Shown: in pieces, positions 43,616-52,666 of the stretch
How positions within the stretch are numbered: position 1 is the stretch's first letter
How the letters are laid out: the number at the start of each line of letters is the position of its first letter
Origin: an uncultured beta proteobacterium
Lineage (GTDB): Bacteria > Pseudomonadota > Gammaproteobacteria > Burkholderiales > Burkholderiaceae_C
Length of the DNA stretch: 64,000 bases
Reading direction: 5' to 3'
Assembly (NCBI GenBank): GCA_903886275.1
Contig: CAISLN010000063.1
Coordinates: forward strand, 1-64,000
Program-made: the position numbers and the translations under genes
Notes under the pieces: generated by a model
What the model was told of the DNA's origin: nothing
The model's database searches: none
Seen by the model: only the letters and a program-made list of their open reading frames with translations

Positions 43616-46261
43616 TTGAACGCCTTGACTGAACCCACCTCCAAACCACCGGCTGGCGCCCCCTGGGACATGCCCACGCGGGCGCTGGACTGCACGGCCG
43701 ACGCCGGACATTTTGACGAGCTGCGCGGCCAACTCGCGCCAGCCGAGGCCGCCACTGCGCTGTGCAAGCACTGGCAGCAGTTCTTCGGCCAGTCCGAAGC
43801 GCAGACCCCTGCCGACATGGACCAGCGCTATGCCAGCCTGCAGCGCCAGATCCGCGACAACGGCGTCACCTACAACGTCTACGCCGACCAGGAGGGCCCG
43901 CAGCGGCCCTGGTCGCTGGACCTGTTCCCCCTGATTGTGGATGCGGCCAACTGGGCCCATATCGAGGCCGGCGTGCTGCAGCGGGTGCGCCTGCTGGAGG
44001 CCGTGCTGGCCGACGTCTATGGTCCGCAGGAATTTTTGAAGCAGGGCCTGTTGCCCGGCGCCCTGGTGCATGGCCACCCGGGCTACCTGCGCAGCATGCA
44101 CGGCGTGGTGCCGGCCGGCGGCGTGCACCTGCATGTGGCGGCCTTTGACATGTCGCGCGGGCCCGACGGCAGCTGGTGGCTGGTGGGCCAGCGCACCCAG
44201 GCGCCCTCGGGCCTGGGCTACCTGCTGGAGAACCGGCTCACCGTGTCGCGCCAGTTTCCACAGGCCTTCCAGGCCATGCCGGTGCAGCGCCTGGCCGCCA
44301 CCTACCGCGCCCTGGTGGACAGCCTCAAGGCCCTGAGCCCGGCCGGAGCGGACGCCCACATCGCGCTGATGACGCCCGGCCCCTACAACGAAACCTATTT
44401 TGAGCATGCCTATCTGGCGCGCTACCTGGGCCTGACCCTGGTCGAGGGCAGCGACCTGATCGTGCGCGACGAGCACCTGTTCCTCAAGACCCTGCAGGGC
44501 CTGGTGCCCATCCACGGCCTGCTCAAGCGGGTGGACGACCAGTACATGGACCCGCTGGAACTGCGCGCCGACTCCACCCTGGGCGTGCCCGGGCTGCTGC
44601 AGGTGATACGCGCTGGCAATGTGCTGGTGGCCAATGCGCCGGGTTCGGCCTTTGTCGAGTCGCCCGCCCTGCTGGGCTTTTTGCCGGCGCTGGCGCGCCA
44701 TGTGCTGGGCGAGGAGCTGATGCTGCCGGCCCTGGCCACTTGGTGGTGCGGCGAGCACAGCGCCATGGAGGAGATGCTGCCCTCGATGGCACAGCACACC
44801 ATCAAGCCCACCTATCCGGGCTCCAGCATCCACACCTCCTTTGGCTCGGTGATTGCGCGCCACCTCAGCCGCATGGAGCTCGACGCCTGGGCCGGGCGCA
44901 TTCTGCGCCAGGGCGAGGAGCACACCGTGCAGGCCTATTTGCCGCTTTCGCAAATGCCCACCTGGCAGCCCGGCAACACGGCCCAACCTGGCCACATGGC
45001 GCCGCGCTCGGTCCTGCTGCGCGTGTTTGCCGTCTCCGACGGTCTGGGGCCGGACGGCAAGCCGCGCTGGCGCGTACTGCCCGGTGGCCTGGCCCGCGTG
45101 GCAGGCAACAGCGTGGACATTGCCTCCATGCAAAGCGGCGGCAGCAGCGCCGATGTCTGGGCCCTGACCGATGAGGCGGTGGACACCAGCGCACTGCAAA
45201 CGGTGGCCCAACCGTCGCACCAATCCCACCAGCCGCACCAGGCAGGCCAGCCAAGCCGACGCCGGCGCCTGGTCACCAGCCGCGCCGCCGAGCACCTGTA
45301 CTGGCTAGGCCGCTACACCGAGCGGGCCGAAAACTCGGTGCGCCTGGCGCGCCTGACGCTGGACTGCCTGGGTGGTGAGCACCAGACCTCGGTGCCGCTG
45401 CAGCAATGGCTGACGCAGATGGCCATAGGCAACACCCTGGTGCTGCCCGGCGTACCCTCGGCGGTACAGGCCAGGCGCGTGTTCGAGCGCTCGCTGATTG
45501 CCAGCCTGGGCGCCACCGACGGCGCCACCAGCGTGGGCTACAGCCTGCGCGCCCTGAAGTTGGCCGCCTCCACCGTGCGCGAGCGCCTGTCACAAGAGCA
45601 CTGGAGCATGATCGTGCGCTGCGAGGATGAGCTGTTTTCCCGCTGCCGCGCGCACACCGACAAGGGCGACTTTTCGGCCGCCGCTGCGCTGCGCGTACTC
45701 AAAGACAGCAGCGACTACCTGGCCGCCATCACCGGCGCGCAGACCGACCGCATGACGCGCGACGACGGCTGGCGCCTGCTCAGCATTGGGCGCCATGTGG
45801 AGCGCCTGGCCTTTTTGGCCAGTGCCCTGGAGCGCGCCCTCGAACTCGGCACACTCGACACCGACGGCGGCTTTGAGGCCATGCTGGAGCTGTTTGACAG
45901 CACCATCACCTTTCGCGCCCAGTACCAACAAAGCCGCGACATCGCGGCGCTGACCGACCTGCTGGTACTGGACCTGGACAACCCGCGCTCGCTGGCCTGG
46001 GTGGCGCACACCCTGCGCGGTCGCCTGGCCAAGTTGGCCGGTAGCCCGGCCGGTGTCCTCTCACCGCTCTCGCTCAAGGTGCCCGCGCCCGAGGACTGGG
46101 ATTTTTCCAGCGACTGGGAAGACCGCAGTGAACTGCTGGAGCCCATCAGCCTGCTGGAGCTGCTGCGCACGCTGCGCGCCAGCGCCTTCTTGGTGTCCGA
46201 AGAAATCAGCACCACCTACTTCACCCACTCCGGTGAAACCAAGCAAAGCCTGGGCTCCTGA
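43616..46261 (+). CDS. Circularly permuted ATP-grasp / alpha-E fusion protein
   Basis: An 881-residue protein with a TTG start at 43616 (the frame is open 5' of other candidates and no ATG is better placed). The first 470 residues are the circularly permuted type 2 ATP-grasp domain (VDAANWAHIEAGVLQRVRLL, GVVPAGGVHLHVAAFDMSRG, VIRAGNVLVANAPGSAFVES). Residues about 555-870 are the alpha-E domain (RAAEHLYWLGRYTERAENSV, HWSMIVRCEDELFSRCRAHT). Such fusions accompany transglutaminase-like genes and are thought to take part in peptide or amide ligation of unknown product. The stop overlaps the next ATG (TGATG), so coupling to the transglutaminase is expected. Confidence 0.9.
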   Translation: MNALTEPTSKPPAGAPWDMPTRALDCTADAGHFDELRGQLAPAEAATALCKHWQQFFGQSEAQTPADMDQRYASLQRQIRDNGVTYNVYADQEGPQRPWSLDLFPLIVDAANWAHIEAGVLQRVRLLEAVLADVYGPQEFLKQGLLPGALVHGHPGYLRSMHGVVPAGGVHLHVAAFDMSRGPDGSWWLVGQRTQAPSGLGYLLENRLTVSRQFPQAFQAMPVQRLAATYRALVDSLKALSPAGADAHIALMTPGPYNETYFEHAYLARYLGLTLVEGSDLIVRDEHLFLKTLQGLVPIHGLLKRVDDQYMDPLELRADSTLGVPGLLQVIRAGNVLVANAPGSAFVESPALLGFLPALARHVLGEELMLPALATWWCGEHSAMEEMLPSMAQHTIKPTYPGSSIHTSFGSVIARHLSRMELDAWAGRILRQGEEHTVQAYLPLSQMPTWQPGNTAQPGHMAPRSVLLRVFAVSDGLGPDGKPRWRVLPGGLARVAGNSVDIASMQSGGSSADVWALTDEAVDTSALQTVAQPSHQSHQPHQAGQPSRRRRLVTSRAAEHLYWLGRYTERAENSVRLARLTLDCLGGEHQTSVPLQQWLTQMAIGNTLVLPGVPSAVQARRVFERSLIASLGATDGATSVGYSLRALKLAASTVRERLSQEHWSMIVRCEDELFSRCRAHTDKGDFSAAAALRVLKDSSDYLAAITGAQTDRMTRDDGWRLLSIGRHVERLAFLASALERALELGTLDTDGGFEAMLELFDSTITFRAQYQQSRDIAALTDLLVLDLDNPRSLAWVAHTLRGRLAKLAGSPAGVLSPLSLKVPAPEDWDFSSDWEDRSELLEPISLLELLRTLRASAFLVSEEISTTYFTHSGETKQSLGS

Positions 46262-47241
46262 TGCTGCTGCAAGTCACCCACGAAACCCGCTACCGCTACA
46301 TGCCCGCCGTGGAGACCGCGCAACACATGGCCTATATGGCGCCGCGCGAGCACGCCGCGCAGCAACTGCTGACGCATACGCTGCAGGTCAGCCCGGCGCC
46401 GGCCCAGATGCGCAACTCGCCCGATGTGTTTGGCAACCAGCGCTGCTTTTTTTCGCTGCAGGTTCCCCACGCCGTGCTGGAGGTGGTGGCCTACAGCCTG
46501 GTGGCCACCCAGGCCAGCCCGCTGGTCAGCAACTCGCAGCCCTGGGAGAAGGTGCGCGAGCGGTTTCGCTACCAGGCCGGCAACCGTTTCGACGCCGCCT
46601 CGGAGTTTGTCTATCCCTCACCCTTTGTGCCGCGCCATGGCGAGTTTGCGGCCTTTGCCAGGCCCAGCTTCAGAGCTGGCGCCGCACTGCTAGACGCCTG
46701 CATAGACCTGACCCGGCGCATCCACAACGAGTTCAGCTACGAGAGCCAAAGCACCCAGATCAATACCCCGGCACTGCAGGCGCTGGCCGAGCGCCGTGGC
46801 GTGTGCCAAGACTTCTCGCACATCATGATTGCCTGCCTGCGCACCCTGGGCCTGCCCGCGCGCTATGTCAGCGGCTACATGCTGACCCACCCGAGCGAGG
46901 GCCAGCCGCGCCTGGTCGGCAGCGATGCCTCGCACGCCTGGGTCAGCGTCTACCTGCCCGAGCTGCCAGAAGGATCGCGCTGGGTGGACTTTGACCCGAC
47001 CAACAACCGCTGGGGATGGCATGCGCCGGGCCAGGACTATGTGAGCGTGGCCTTTGGTCGCGACTTCGGCGATGTCTCGCCGTTGCGCGGCGTGATCCAC
47101 GGCGGCGCCAGCCACACGCTGACGGTGGGCGTGACGGTGGCACCGGCGCAAGAGCTGCCAGCCACACAGGGCCGCTCGCAAACCCAGACGCAGAGCCAGG
47201 GCGGCGCGCCATCCCAAAGCCAATCCCAATCCCAAAACTAA
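46261..47241 (+). CDS. Transglutaminase-like cysteine protease/ligase
   Basis: A 326-residue protein of the bacterial transglutaminase-like family: GVCQDFSHIMIACLRTLGL (catalytic Cys), SHAWVSVYLP (His) and WVDFDPTNN (Asp). It starts within the stop of the ATP-grasp/alpha-E gene. The C-terminus ends in a Gln/Ser-rich tail of about 25 residues (QTQTQSQGG, SQSQSQSQN), repetitive at DNA level and possibly variable in length. The pair probably makes or trims an amide-linked product; the product is unknown. A RidA-family gene follows 16 bp downstream. Confidence 0.9.
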   Translation: MLLQVTHETRYRYMPAVETAQHMAYMAPREHAAQQLLTHTLQVSPAPAQMRNSPDVFGNQRCFFSLQVPHAVLEVVAYSLVATQASPLVSNSQPWEKVRERFRYQAGNRFDAASEFVYPSPFVPRHGEFAAFARPSFRAGAALLDACIDLTRRIHNEFSYESQSTQINTPALQALAERRGVCQDFSHIMIACLRTLGLPARYVSGYMLTHPSEGQPRLVGSDASHAWVSVYLPELPEGSRWVDFDPTNNRWGWHAPGQDYVSVAFGRDFGDVSPLRGVIHGGASHTLTVGVTVAPAQELPATQGRSQTQTQSQGGAPSQSQSQSQN

Positions 47242-47257
47242 TTTCTAAGGAAACACC

Positions 47258-47716
47258 ATGAGCGTTTACGACAAGCTGACCGAACTGGGCATCACCCTGC
47301 CCCCCGTGGCCATTCCCGCTGCGGCCTATGTGCCCTTTGTGCAGACCGGCAAGCTGGTCTTCCTGAGCGGCCATGTGGCCAAGAAGGACGGCAAGCCCTG
47401 GGTCGGCCAGTTCGGCAAGAACATAGACACCGAAGAAGGCAAACTGGCCGCGCGCGCCATCGCCATCGACCTGCTGGGCACGCTGCACGCGGCCGTGGGC
47501 GATCTGAACCGCGTCACGCGCATCGTCAAGCTGATGTCCCTGGTCAACTCCACGGGCGACTTCACCGAACAGCACCTGGTCACCAACGGCTGCAGCGAGC
47601 TGATTGGCCAGGTGTTTGGCACAACCGTGGGCGCGCATGCCCGCAGCGCCTTTGGCGTAGCGCAAATCCCCATGGGCTGCTGCGTAGAGATCGAGCTGAT
47701 CGCCGAGGTCGAATAA
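47258..47716 (+). CDS. RidA-family imine deaminase
   Basis: A 152-residue protein with AAGGAAACACC before the ATG. Conserved RidA features include GKLVFLSGHVAKKDGKPWVGQ and VKLMSLVNSTGDFTEQHLV, with VGAHARSAFGVAQIPMGCCVEIE near the end (the active Arg). RidA proteins remove reactive enamine/imine intermediates such as 2-aminoacrylate. The length matches the longer RidA subgroup. It is likely cotranscribed with the transglutaminase gene. Confidence 0.92.
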   Translation: MSVYDKLTELGITLPPVAIPAAAYVPFVQTGKLVFLSGHVAKKDGKPWVGQFGKNIDTEEGKLAARAIAIDLLGTLHAAVGDLNRVTRIVKLMSLVNSTGDFTEQHLVTNGCSELIGQVFGTTVGAHARSAFGVAQIPMGCCVEIELIAEVE

Positions 47717-47735
47717 TTCCAGAGCGAAGGCTGCG

Positions 47736-47764
47736 GCGCGTTGACCAGCGACGGGTCAGCGCGC
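47736..47764. terminator. Stem-loop between convergent RidA and aspartic-protease genes
   Basis: GCGCGTTGACC pairs with GGTCAGCGCGC (11 bp, one wobble) around a 7-base loop, 20 bp after the RidA stop and overlapping the last codons of the converging protease gene. No T-run; a bidirectional terminator is possible. Confidence 0.5.
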
Positions 47765-48349
47765 CCGCAACACCATCTGCTTTTCACGCAGGGTGATATC
47801 GAACTTGGACAGGAAGGACTGGCCCAGCAGCGCATCGAAATCGCCGCCGCTATCCAAACCCACAGCCACTTGGATAGGGCTCACGCTGAGCGGGCCCACC
47901 GCCACACTGACACCTTGCACAATGCGTCCGCGCATGGCGCCATTGGCGGTCTGGAAGGTGGTGCTTGCACCGCCCGTCAACGCCGCTTTTTGGGCAAACG
48001 CCTCGCTCACCGTCACCAGCGAAGCGCCGGTATCGAACAAAAATTTGGCCTCCCTGCCATTGACCGACCCCAGCGCGTAAAAGTGCCCATCACTTGCGCG
48101 CTCAATCACCAGGTCCCCATTGGCCAGCACCTGTGCCTGGCGGGGCTTGAGGTAATGCGTCATCACCGCAAACAGCAGGCCCATGACGGCACACCAAAAA
48201 ATCAACATAGGGATCAGCCCGGTCTTGATGGGCGACACCGCCCGGGCGCCCAAGTGCTGGCGCGAGAACCCTGCAAACTTCGCGCGCGTGGCTTCCAACT
48301 GGCGCTCTTTCTCTAGCTCGCGCTGCGCATCGCGCTCATCTAATCCCAT
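47756..48349 (-). CDS. Membrane-anchored retropepsin-like aspartic protease (TIGR02281 type)
   Basis: A 197-residue protein: charged N-terminus, one membrane helix (MLIFWCAVMGLLFAVM) and a single retropepsin domain with the catalytic FLFDTGASLVTVSE motif and GGDFDALLGQSFLSKF near the end. Bacterial proteins of this kind are periplasmic and act as dimers; targets are unknown. The gene is convergent with the RidA gene and divergent from the mttB-like gene. Confidence 0.88.
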   Translation of the reverse strand: MGLDERDAQRELEKERQLEATRAKFAGFSRQHLGARAVSPIKTGLIPMLIFWCAVMGLLFAVMTHYLKPRQAQVLANGDLVIERASDGHFYALGSVNGREAKFLFDTGASLVTVSEAFAQKAALTGGASTTFQTANGAMRGRIVQGVSVAVGPLSVSPIQVAVGLDSGGDFDALLGQSFLSKFDITLREKQMVLRAR

Positions 48350-48578
48350 GGTTTGTCCTACTGCTATTCAACATAGACCCCCATCATGTCACTTTGCTCG
48401 CGCGGAGTTGATTGCCCTGGCGGGAGGGGATGCGGAAATGACGATGGTGGCGTGGCGTTCAACCTGCTTCGCATTAGCAAAACTCATCCGCTTGCGACAA
48501 AAACATCATGCGAACCGTGCACACCTTTAAACACATAATGTTTTCAGACCTATCCAAACGCCTCTGGAGACAAACCCC

Positions 48579-50138
48579 ATGTCAGAAGAAGTTAGCGCAC
48601 GCAGCACCGCTCCACGCAGACGGGGCGGGCGCGGCAGCGGCACCGTTCGCGCCCCCCTCTCTACCACCCAATACCGGTCGCTTAAGCACCGCTTTCCGCC
48701 CACCCCGGTGGTGTCCGAGGACGAGCTCGAATCCATCCACAACGCGTCGCTCACCGTGCTCGAAGAAATGGGCATCGACTTCATGCATGAAGGGGCGCGC
48801 GCCATCCTCAAGAAGGCCGGTGCCGATGTAAAAGACGGTGTCGAGCGGGTGCGTTTCGATCGCGCCATGGTGATGGAGACTATTCGGACCTGCCCCAGTG
48901 AATTCACCCTGCATGCGCGCAACCCCGAGCGCAACATCCGCATAGGCGGCAAGAACCTGGCCTTTGCGCAGGTGGCGAGCCCGCCCAACTGCTCGGACAT
49001 GCAGGGCGGCAGGCGCGCGGGCAACCAGCAGGACTTTCGCAACCTGGTCAAGCTGGCCCAGCGCTATGACATCATCAGCTGCACCGGCGGCTACCCCGTC
49101 GAACCAGTGGACCTGCATGCCAGCATCCGCCATCTGGACTGCCTGTCCGACATTGCCAAGCTGACCGACAAGCCCTTTCATGCCTATTCCCTGGGCAAGG
49201 AGCGCAACCGCGATGGCATGGAGATTGCCCGCATTGCGCGTGGCATCAGCCACGAGCAGTTTGAGGCCGAGCCTTCGCTGTTCACCATCATCAACAGCAA
49301 CTCGCCGCGCCGCCTCGACACGCCCATGCTCCAAGGCATTATGGAAATGTCGGCGCGCAACCAGATCGTGATGCTGACCCCCTTCACCCTGGCCGGTGCC
49401 ATGGCGCCGGTCACCATTGCCGGTGCCTTGGTGCAGCAAAACGCCGAGGCCCTGGCCGGCATTGCCTTCACGCAACTGGTACGCCCCGGAGCACCGGTGG
49501 TCTATGGCGGCTTCACCAGCAATGTGGACATGAAGACCGGCGCCCCCGCCTTTGGCACGCCCGAGTACATGAAGGCCGTGCTGGCCGGTGGGCAACTCTG
49601 CCGCAAGTACGGCGTGCCCTATCGCACCAGCAATGTGAACGCCGCCAACACGGTGGACGCGCAGGCGGCCTATGAATCGGTGTTCTCGCTGTGGGCGCTC
49701 ACGCAAGGTGGCGGCAACTTCATCATGCACAGCGCGGGCTGGTTAGAGGGGGGACTCACCGCCTCCTTCGAGAAGTTTGTGCTGGACTGCGACCTGCTGC
49801 AAATGGTGGCCGAGTTCTTGACGCCCTTGGACATGAGCGAAGCCGCCTTGGGCCTGGACGCCATCCGCAGCGTGGAGCCCGGTGGCCATTACTTTGGCAC
49901 GGCGCACACGCTGGAGCGCTTTGAGACGGCCTTTTACTCGCCCCTCATTTCCGACTGGCGCAACTTTGAGACCTGGAGCGAGGGCGGCAGCCCTACCGCC
50001 TACCAGAAGGCCAACGCGGTCTGGCAAAAGGAACTGGCGGCCTACGAGCGCCCGGCCATGGACCCTGCCATCGAGGAAGAGCTCGATGCCTTTGTCGCCA
50101 GGCGCAAGGCCGAGGGCGGCGCCCCTACAGACTTTTAA
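48579..50138 (+). CDS. Non-pyrrolysine MttB-family methyltransferase
   Basis: A 519-residue protein with GGAGA before the ATG. The MttB/COG5598 core is present: TPFTLAGAMAPVTIAGALVQ, VRPGAPVVYGGFTSNVDM and NFIMHSAGWLEGGLTASFEK. The frame has no internal TAG, so it is one of the pyrrolysine-free homologues, which demethylate quaternary amines such as glycine betaine, proline betaine or carnitine rather than trimethylamine. It would hand the methyl group to a corrinoid protein, but none is seen in the window. It is first in an operon with a dimethylglycine-dehydrogenase-like gene and soxBDAG. CTATCCAA lies at 48550. Confidence 0.9.
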   Translation: MSEEVSARSTAPRRRGGRGSGTVRAPLSTTQYRSLKHRFPPTPVVSEDELESIHNASLTVLEEMGIDFMHEGARAILKKAGADVKDGVERVRFDRAMVMETIRTCPSEFTLHARNPERNIRIGGKNLAFAQVASPPNCSDMQGGRRAGNQQDFRNLVKLAQRYDIISCTGGYPVEPVDLHASIRHLDCLSDIAKLTDKPFHAYSLGKERNRDGMEIARIARGISHEQFEAEPSLFTIINSNSPRRLDTPMLQGIMEMSARNQIVMLTPFTLAGAMAPVTIAGALVQQNAEALAGIAFTQLVRPGAPVVYGGFTSNVDMKTGAPAFGTPEYMKAVLAGGQLCRKYGVPYRTSNVNAANTVDAQAAYESVFSLWALTQGGGNFIMHSAGWLEGGLTASFEKFVLDCDLLQMVAEFLTPLDMSEAALGLDAIRSVEPGGHYFGTAHTLERFETAFYSPLISDWRNFETWSEGGSPTAYQKANAVWQKELAAYERPAMDPAIEEELDAFVARRKAEGGAPTDF

Positions 50139-50143
50139 TTTTC

Positions 50144-50186
50144 GCTATTGGATACGCCGCTATGGAATGCCCCGCTATCCAATAGC
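50144..50186. repeat. 11-bp inverted repeat with 21-bp spacer between the mttB-like and DMGDH-like genes
   Basis: GCTATTGGATA (50144-50154) and TATCCAATAGC (50176-50186) are exact reverse complements. Further CTAT/GATAG pieces follow to 50202. It contains the dispersed motif CTATCCAA. It may fold in mRNA between the two genes or bind a regulator. Confidence 0.7.
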
Positions 50187-50232
50187 CTGGTATTCGATAG
50201 CCTGACAACAAAACTGACAACAAGGATTTACC

Positions 50233-52662
50233 GTGAAGACAACAGCAAGAGTGGTGGTGATTGGTGGCGGCGTGGTGGGATGCTCGGTGCTCTACCACCT
50301 GACCAAAAAGGGTTGGAGTGACGTGATGCTGCTGGAGCGCGACCAGCTCACCAGCGGCTCCACCTGGCATGCAGCCGGCGGTTTCCATACGCTCAACGGC
50401 GACCCCAATGTGGCGATGCTGCAAAGCTACACCGTGGCCCTGTACGAGGAGTTGGAGCGCATTTCCGGACAGTCGTGCGGCCTGCACAAGTCGCCCGGCA
50501 TCATGCTGGCCGACACGCCCGAGCGCATGGAGTTCTTGAAGATGACGGTGGCGCGTGGCCGCTATCTGGGCATGGAGACCGAAATTATCTCGGTCAAAGA
50601 GGCCCTGAACTACTTTCCCTTTATCGAAGAAAAATACTTTCTGGGCGCCCTGCTAGACCCCAACGAAGGCCATCTGGACCCGAGTGGCACCACCTATGCC
50701 TACGCCAAGGCCGCGCGTCTGGGCGGTGCCACGATTGAGGTGCAGACCAAGGTGGAGTCTTTGGAGCAAAAGCCCGACGGCCACTGGCGCGTCATCACCA
50801 ACAAGGGTGTGATCGAGTGCGAGCATGTGGTCAACGCAGGCGGCCTGTGGGCGCGCGAGGTGGGCCGCATGGTGGGCATAGAGCTGCCGGTGCTGGCCAT
50901 GGAACATATGTATTTGGTCACAGACGACATCCCCGAAGTGGTGGCCTTCAACAAGTCGGCGGGCAAGGAAATCGGCCATGTCATCGACTTCGGTGCCGAG
51001 AGCTATTTGCGCCAAGAGGGCAAGGGCATGGTGCTGGGCGTGTACGAGCAGGCCGGCAAGCCCTGGTCGCCACGCACCACCCCCTGGAGCTTTGGCCAGG
51101 AGTTGCTGCAACCGGACCTGGACCGCATTGCGCCCTCGCTGGAAATCGCCTTCAAGCATTTCCCCACGCTGGAAAACGCCGGCATCAAGCGCGTCATCAA
51201 CGGCCCCTTCACCTTCGCGCCCGACGGCAACCCGCTGGTCGGCCCGGTGCAGGGTCGCACCAATTTCTGGAGCGCCTGTGGCGTGATGGCCGGCTTTAGC
51301 CAGGGCGGCGGCGTGGGCCTGGCGCTGTCCAACTGGATGGTGGACGGCGACCCCGGATTTGACATCTGGGGCATGGACGTGGCGCGCTACGGCAACTGGG
51401 CTACGCGCAACTACACCAATGCCAAGGTGCGCGAAAACTATTCGCGGCGTTTTCGCATCCGCTTCCCCAACGAGGAGCTGCCCGCAGGTCGCCCCCTGCA
51501 GACCACGCCGCTGTATGACAAATTGATCGAACAGGGCGCGGTGATGGGCGACTCCTGGGGCATGGAGACGCCGCTGTGGTTTGCGCCCAAGGGCACCGAG
51601 GCCAAGGACATCGTGTCCTTCCACCGCTCCAACGACTTCGAACCGATCAAGGCCGAATGCAAGGCCGTGCGCAATGGCGTGGGCGTGACCGAAGTGGCCA
51701 ACTTCGCCAAATACGAAATCAAAGGCCCCGGTGCCGAGGCCTGGCTGCAAACGCAGATGACCAACACCCTGCCCAAAAAGGGCCGGCTGCAACTCTGCCC
51801 CATGCTCAACCACAAGGGCAAGATCATTGGCGACTTCACCATTGCCAGGGCCGACGACTCCCGCTTCATGATGTGGGGATCTAGCCAAGCGCAGGTCTAC
51901 CACATGCGCTGGTTTGAGCAGACCCTGCCCACCGATGGCTCGGTCACTATCACGCCCTATGGCATGCAGCTCATTGGCCTGTCGATTGCCGGCCCCAAGT
52001 CGCGCGAACTGCTGCAACGCCTGACCGATGACGATGTGTCGGGTGAGGCCTTCAAGTTCATGGACTACCGCGAGATGCAGGTGGCCACCGTGCAGGCCAA
52101 GGTCAACCGGGTCACCTACACGGGGGACCTGGGCTATGAGATATGGGTCGCGCCCGAGTACCAGCGCCGCCTGTATGAGAGCATCATGGAAGCCGGTGCC
52201 GATTTAGGCATCACCAATTTCGGCATGCGCGCCCTGCTGTGCCTGCGCCTGGAAAAGAACTTCGGCACCTGGTTTCGCGAGTTCCGCCCGATCTACGGCC
52301 CGTTTGAAGCCGGCCTGGACCGCTTCGTCAAACTCGACAAGCACGACTTTATCGGCAAAGCAGCCGCCCTTCAGGAAAAGGCGGATGGTCCCAAGAAGAC
52401 CCGCATCTTTATGGTGGTGGACGCGCTCGATTGCGACGTGATGGGCGACGAGCCGATTTGGGTGGACGGTAAGGTGGTAGGCTGGGTCACTTCCGGCGGC
52501 TATGGGCACTATGTGGACCTGTCGCTGGCACAGGGCTATATCCCGACCGAGCTGGTCAAAGAAGGCATGGAACTGGAAATCGAAATCCTGGGCGAGCGCC
52601 GCAAGGCACGCCTGCAGATGGACCCGCCCTTTGACCCAGAAGCCAAACGCATGAGGATGTAA
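50233..52662 (+). CDS. FAD-dependent dimethylglycine/sarcosine dehydrogenase-like protein with GcvT domain
   Basis: An 809-residue protein. N-terminal DAO fold: VVVIGGGVVGCSVLYHL and SGSTWHAAGGFHTLNGD, where the His is the usual site of covalent FAD in dimethylglycine dehydrogenase. The C-terminal half is a GcvT/aminomethyltransferase-like domain (folate binding: TNFGMRALLCLRLEKNFGTW). Such enzymes oxidise dimethylglycine or sarcosine, transferring the one-carbon unit to tetrahydrofolate. It sits between the MttB homologue and soxB (4-bp gap), as expected for stepwise N-demethylation. Exact substrate is uncertain. Confidence 0.9.
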   Translation: MKTTARVVVIGGGVVGCSVLYHLTKKGWSDVMLLERDQLTSGSTWHAAGGFHTLNGDPNVAMLQSYTVALYEELERISGQSCGLHKSPGIMLADTPERMEFLKMTVARGRYLGMETEIISVKEALNYFPFIEEKYFLGALLDPNEGHLDPSGTTYAYAKAARLGGATIEVQTKVESLEQKPDGHWRVITNKGVIECEHVVNAGGLWAREVGRMVGIELPVLAMEHMYLVTDDIPEVVAFNKSAGKEIGHVIDFGAESYLRQEGKGMVLGVYEQAGKPWSPRTTPWSFGQELLQPDLDRIAPSLEIAFKHFPTLENAGIKRVINGPFTFAPDGNPLVGPVQGRTNFWSACGVMAGFSQGGGVGLALSNWMVDGDPGFDIWGMDVARYGNWATRNYTNAKVRENYSRRFRIRFPNEELPAGRPLQTTPLYDKLIEQGAVMGDSWGMETPLWFAPKGTEAKDIVSFHRSNDFEPIKAECKAVRNGVGVTEVANFAKYEIKGPGAEAWLQTQMTNTLPKKGRLQLCPMLNHKGKIIGDFTIARADDSRFMMWGSSQAQVYHMRWFEQTLPTDGSVTITPYGMQLIGLSIAGPKSRELLQRLTDDDVSGEAFKFMDYREMQVATVQAKVNRVTYTGDLGYEIWVAPEYQRRLYESIMEAGADLGITNFGMRALLCLRLEKNFGTWFREFRPIYGPFEAGLDRFVKLDKHDFIGKAAALQEKADGPKKTRIFMVVDALDCDVMGDEPIWVDGKVVGWVTSGGYGHYVDLSLAQGYIPTELVKEGMELEIEILGERRKARLQMDPPFDPEAKRMRM

Positions 52663-52666
52663 ACCA

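Noticed and set aside
42866-45295. 809-residue minus-strand frame
   Set aside because: Antisense to the ParA-like and ATP-grasp genes.
48579-50138. Pyrrolysine-type MttB
   Set aside because: No in-frame TAG in the gene, so it is the pyrrolysine-free class.
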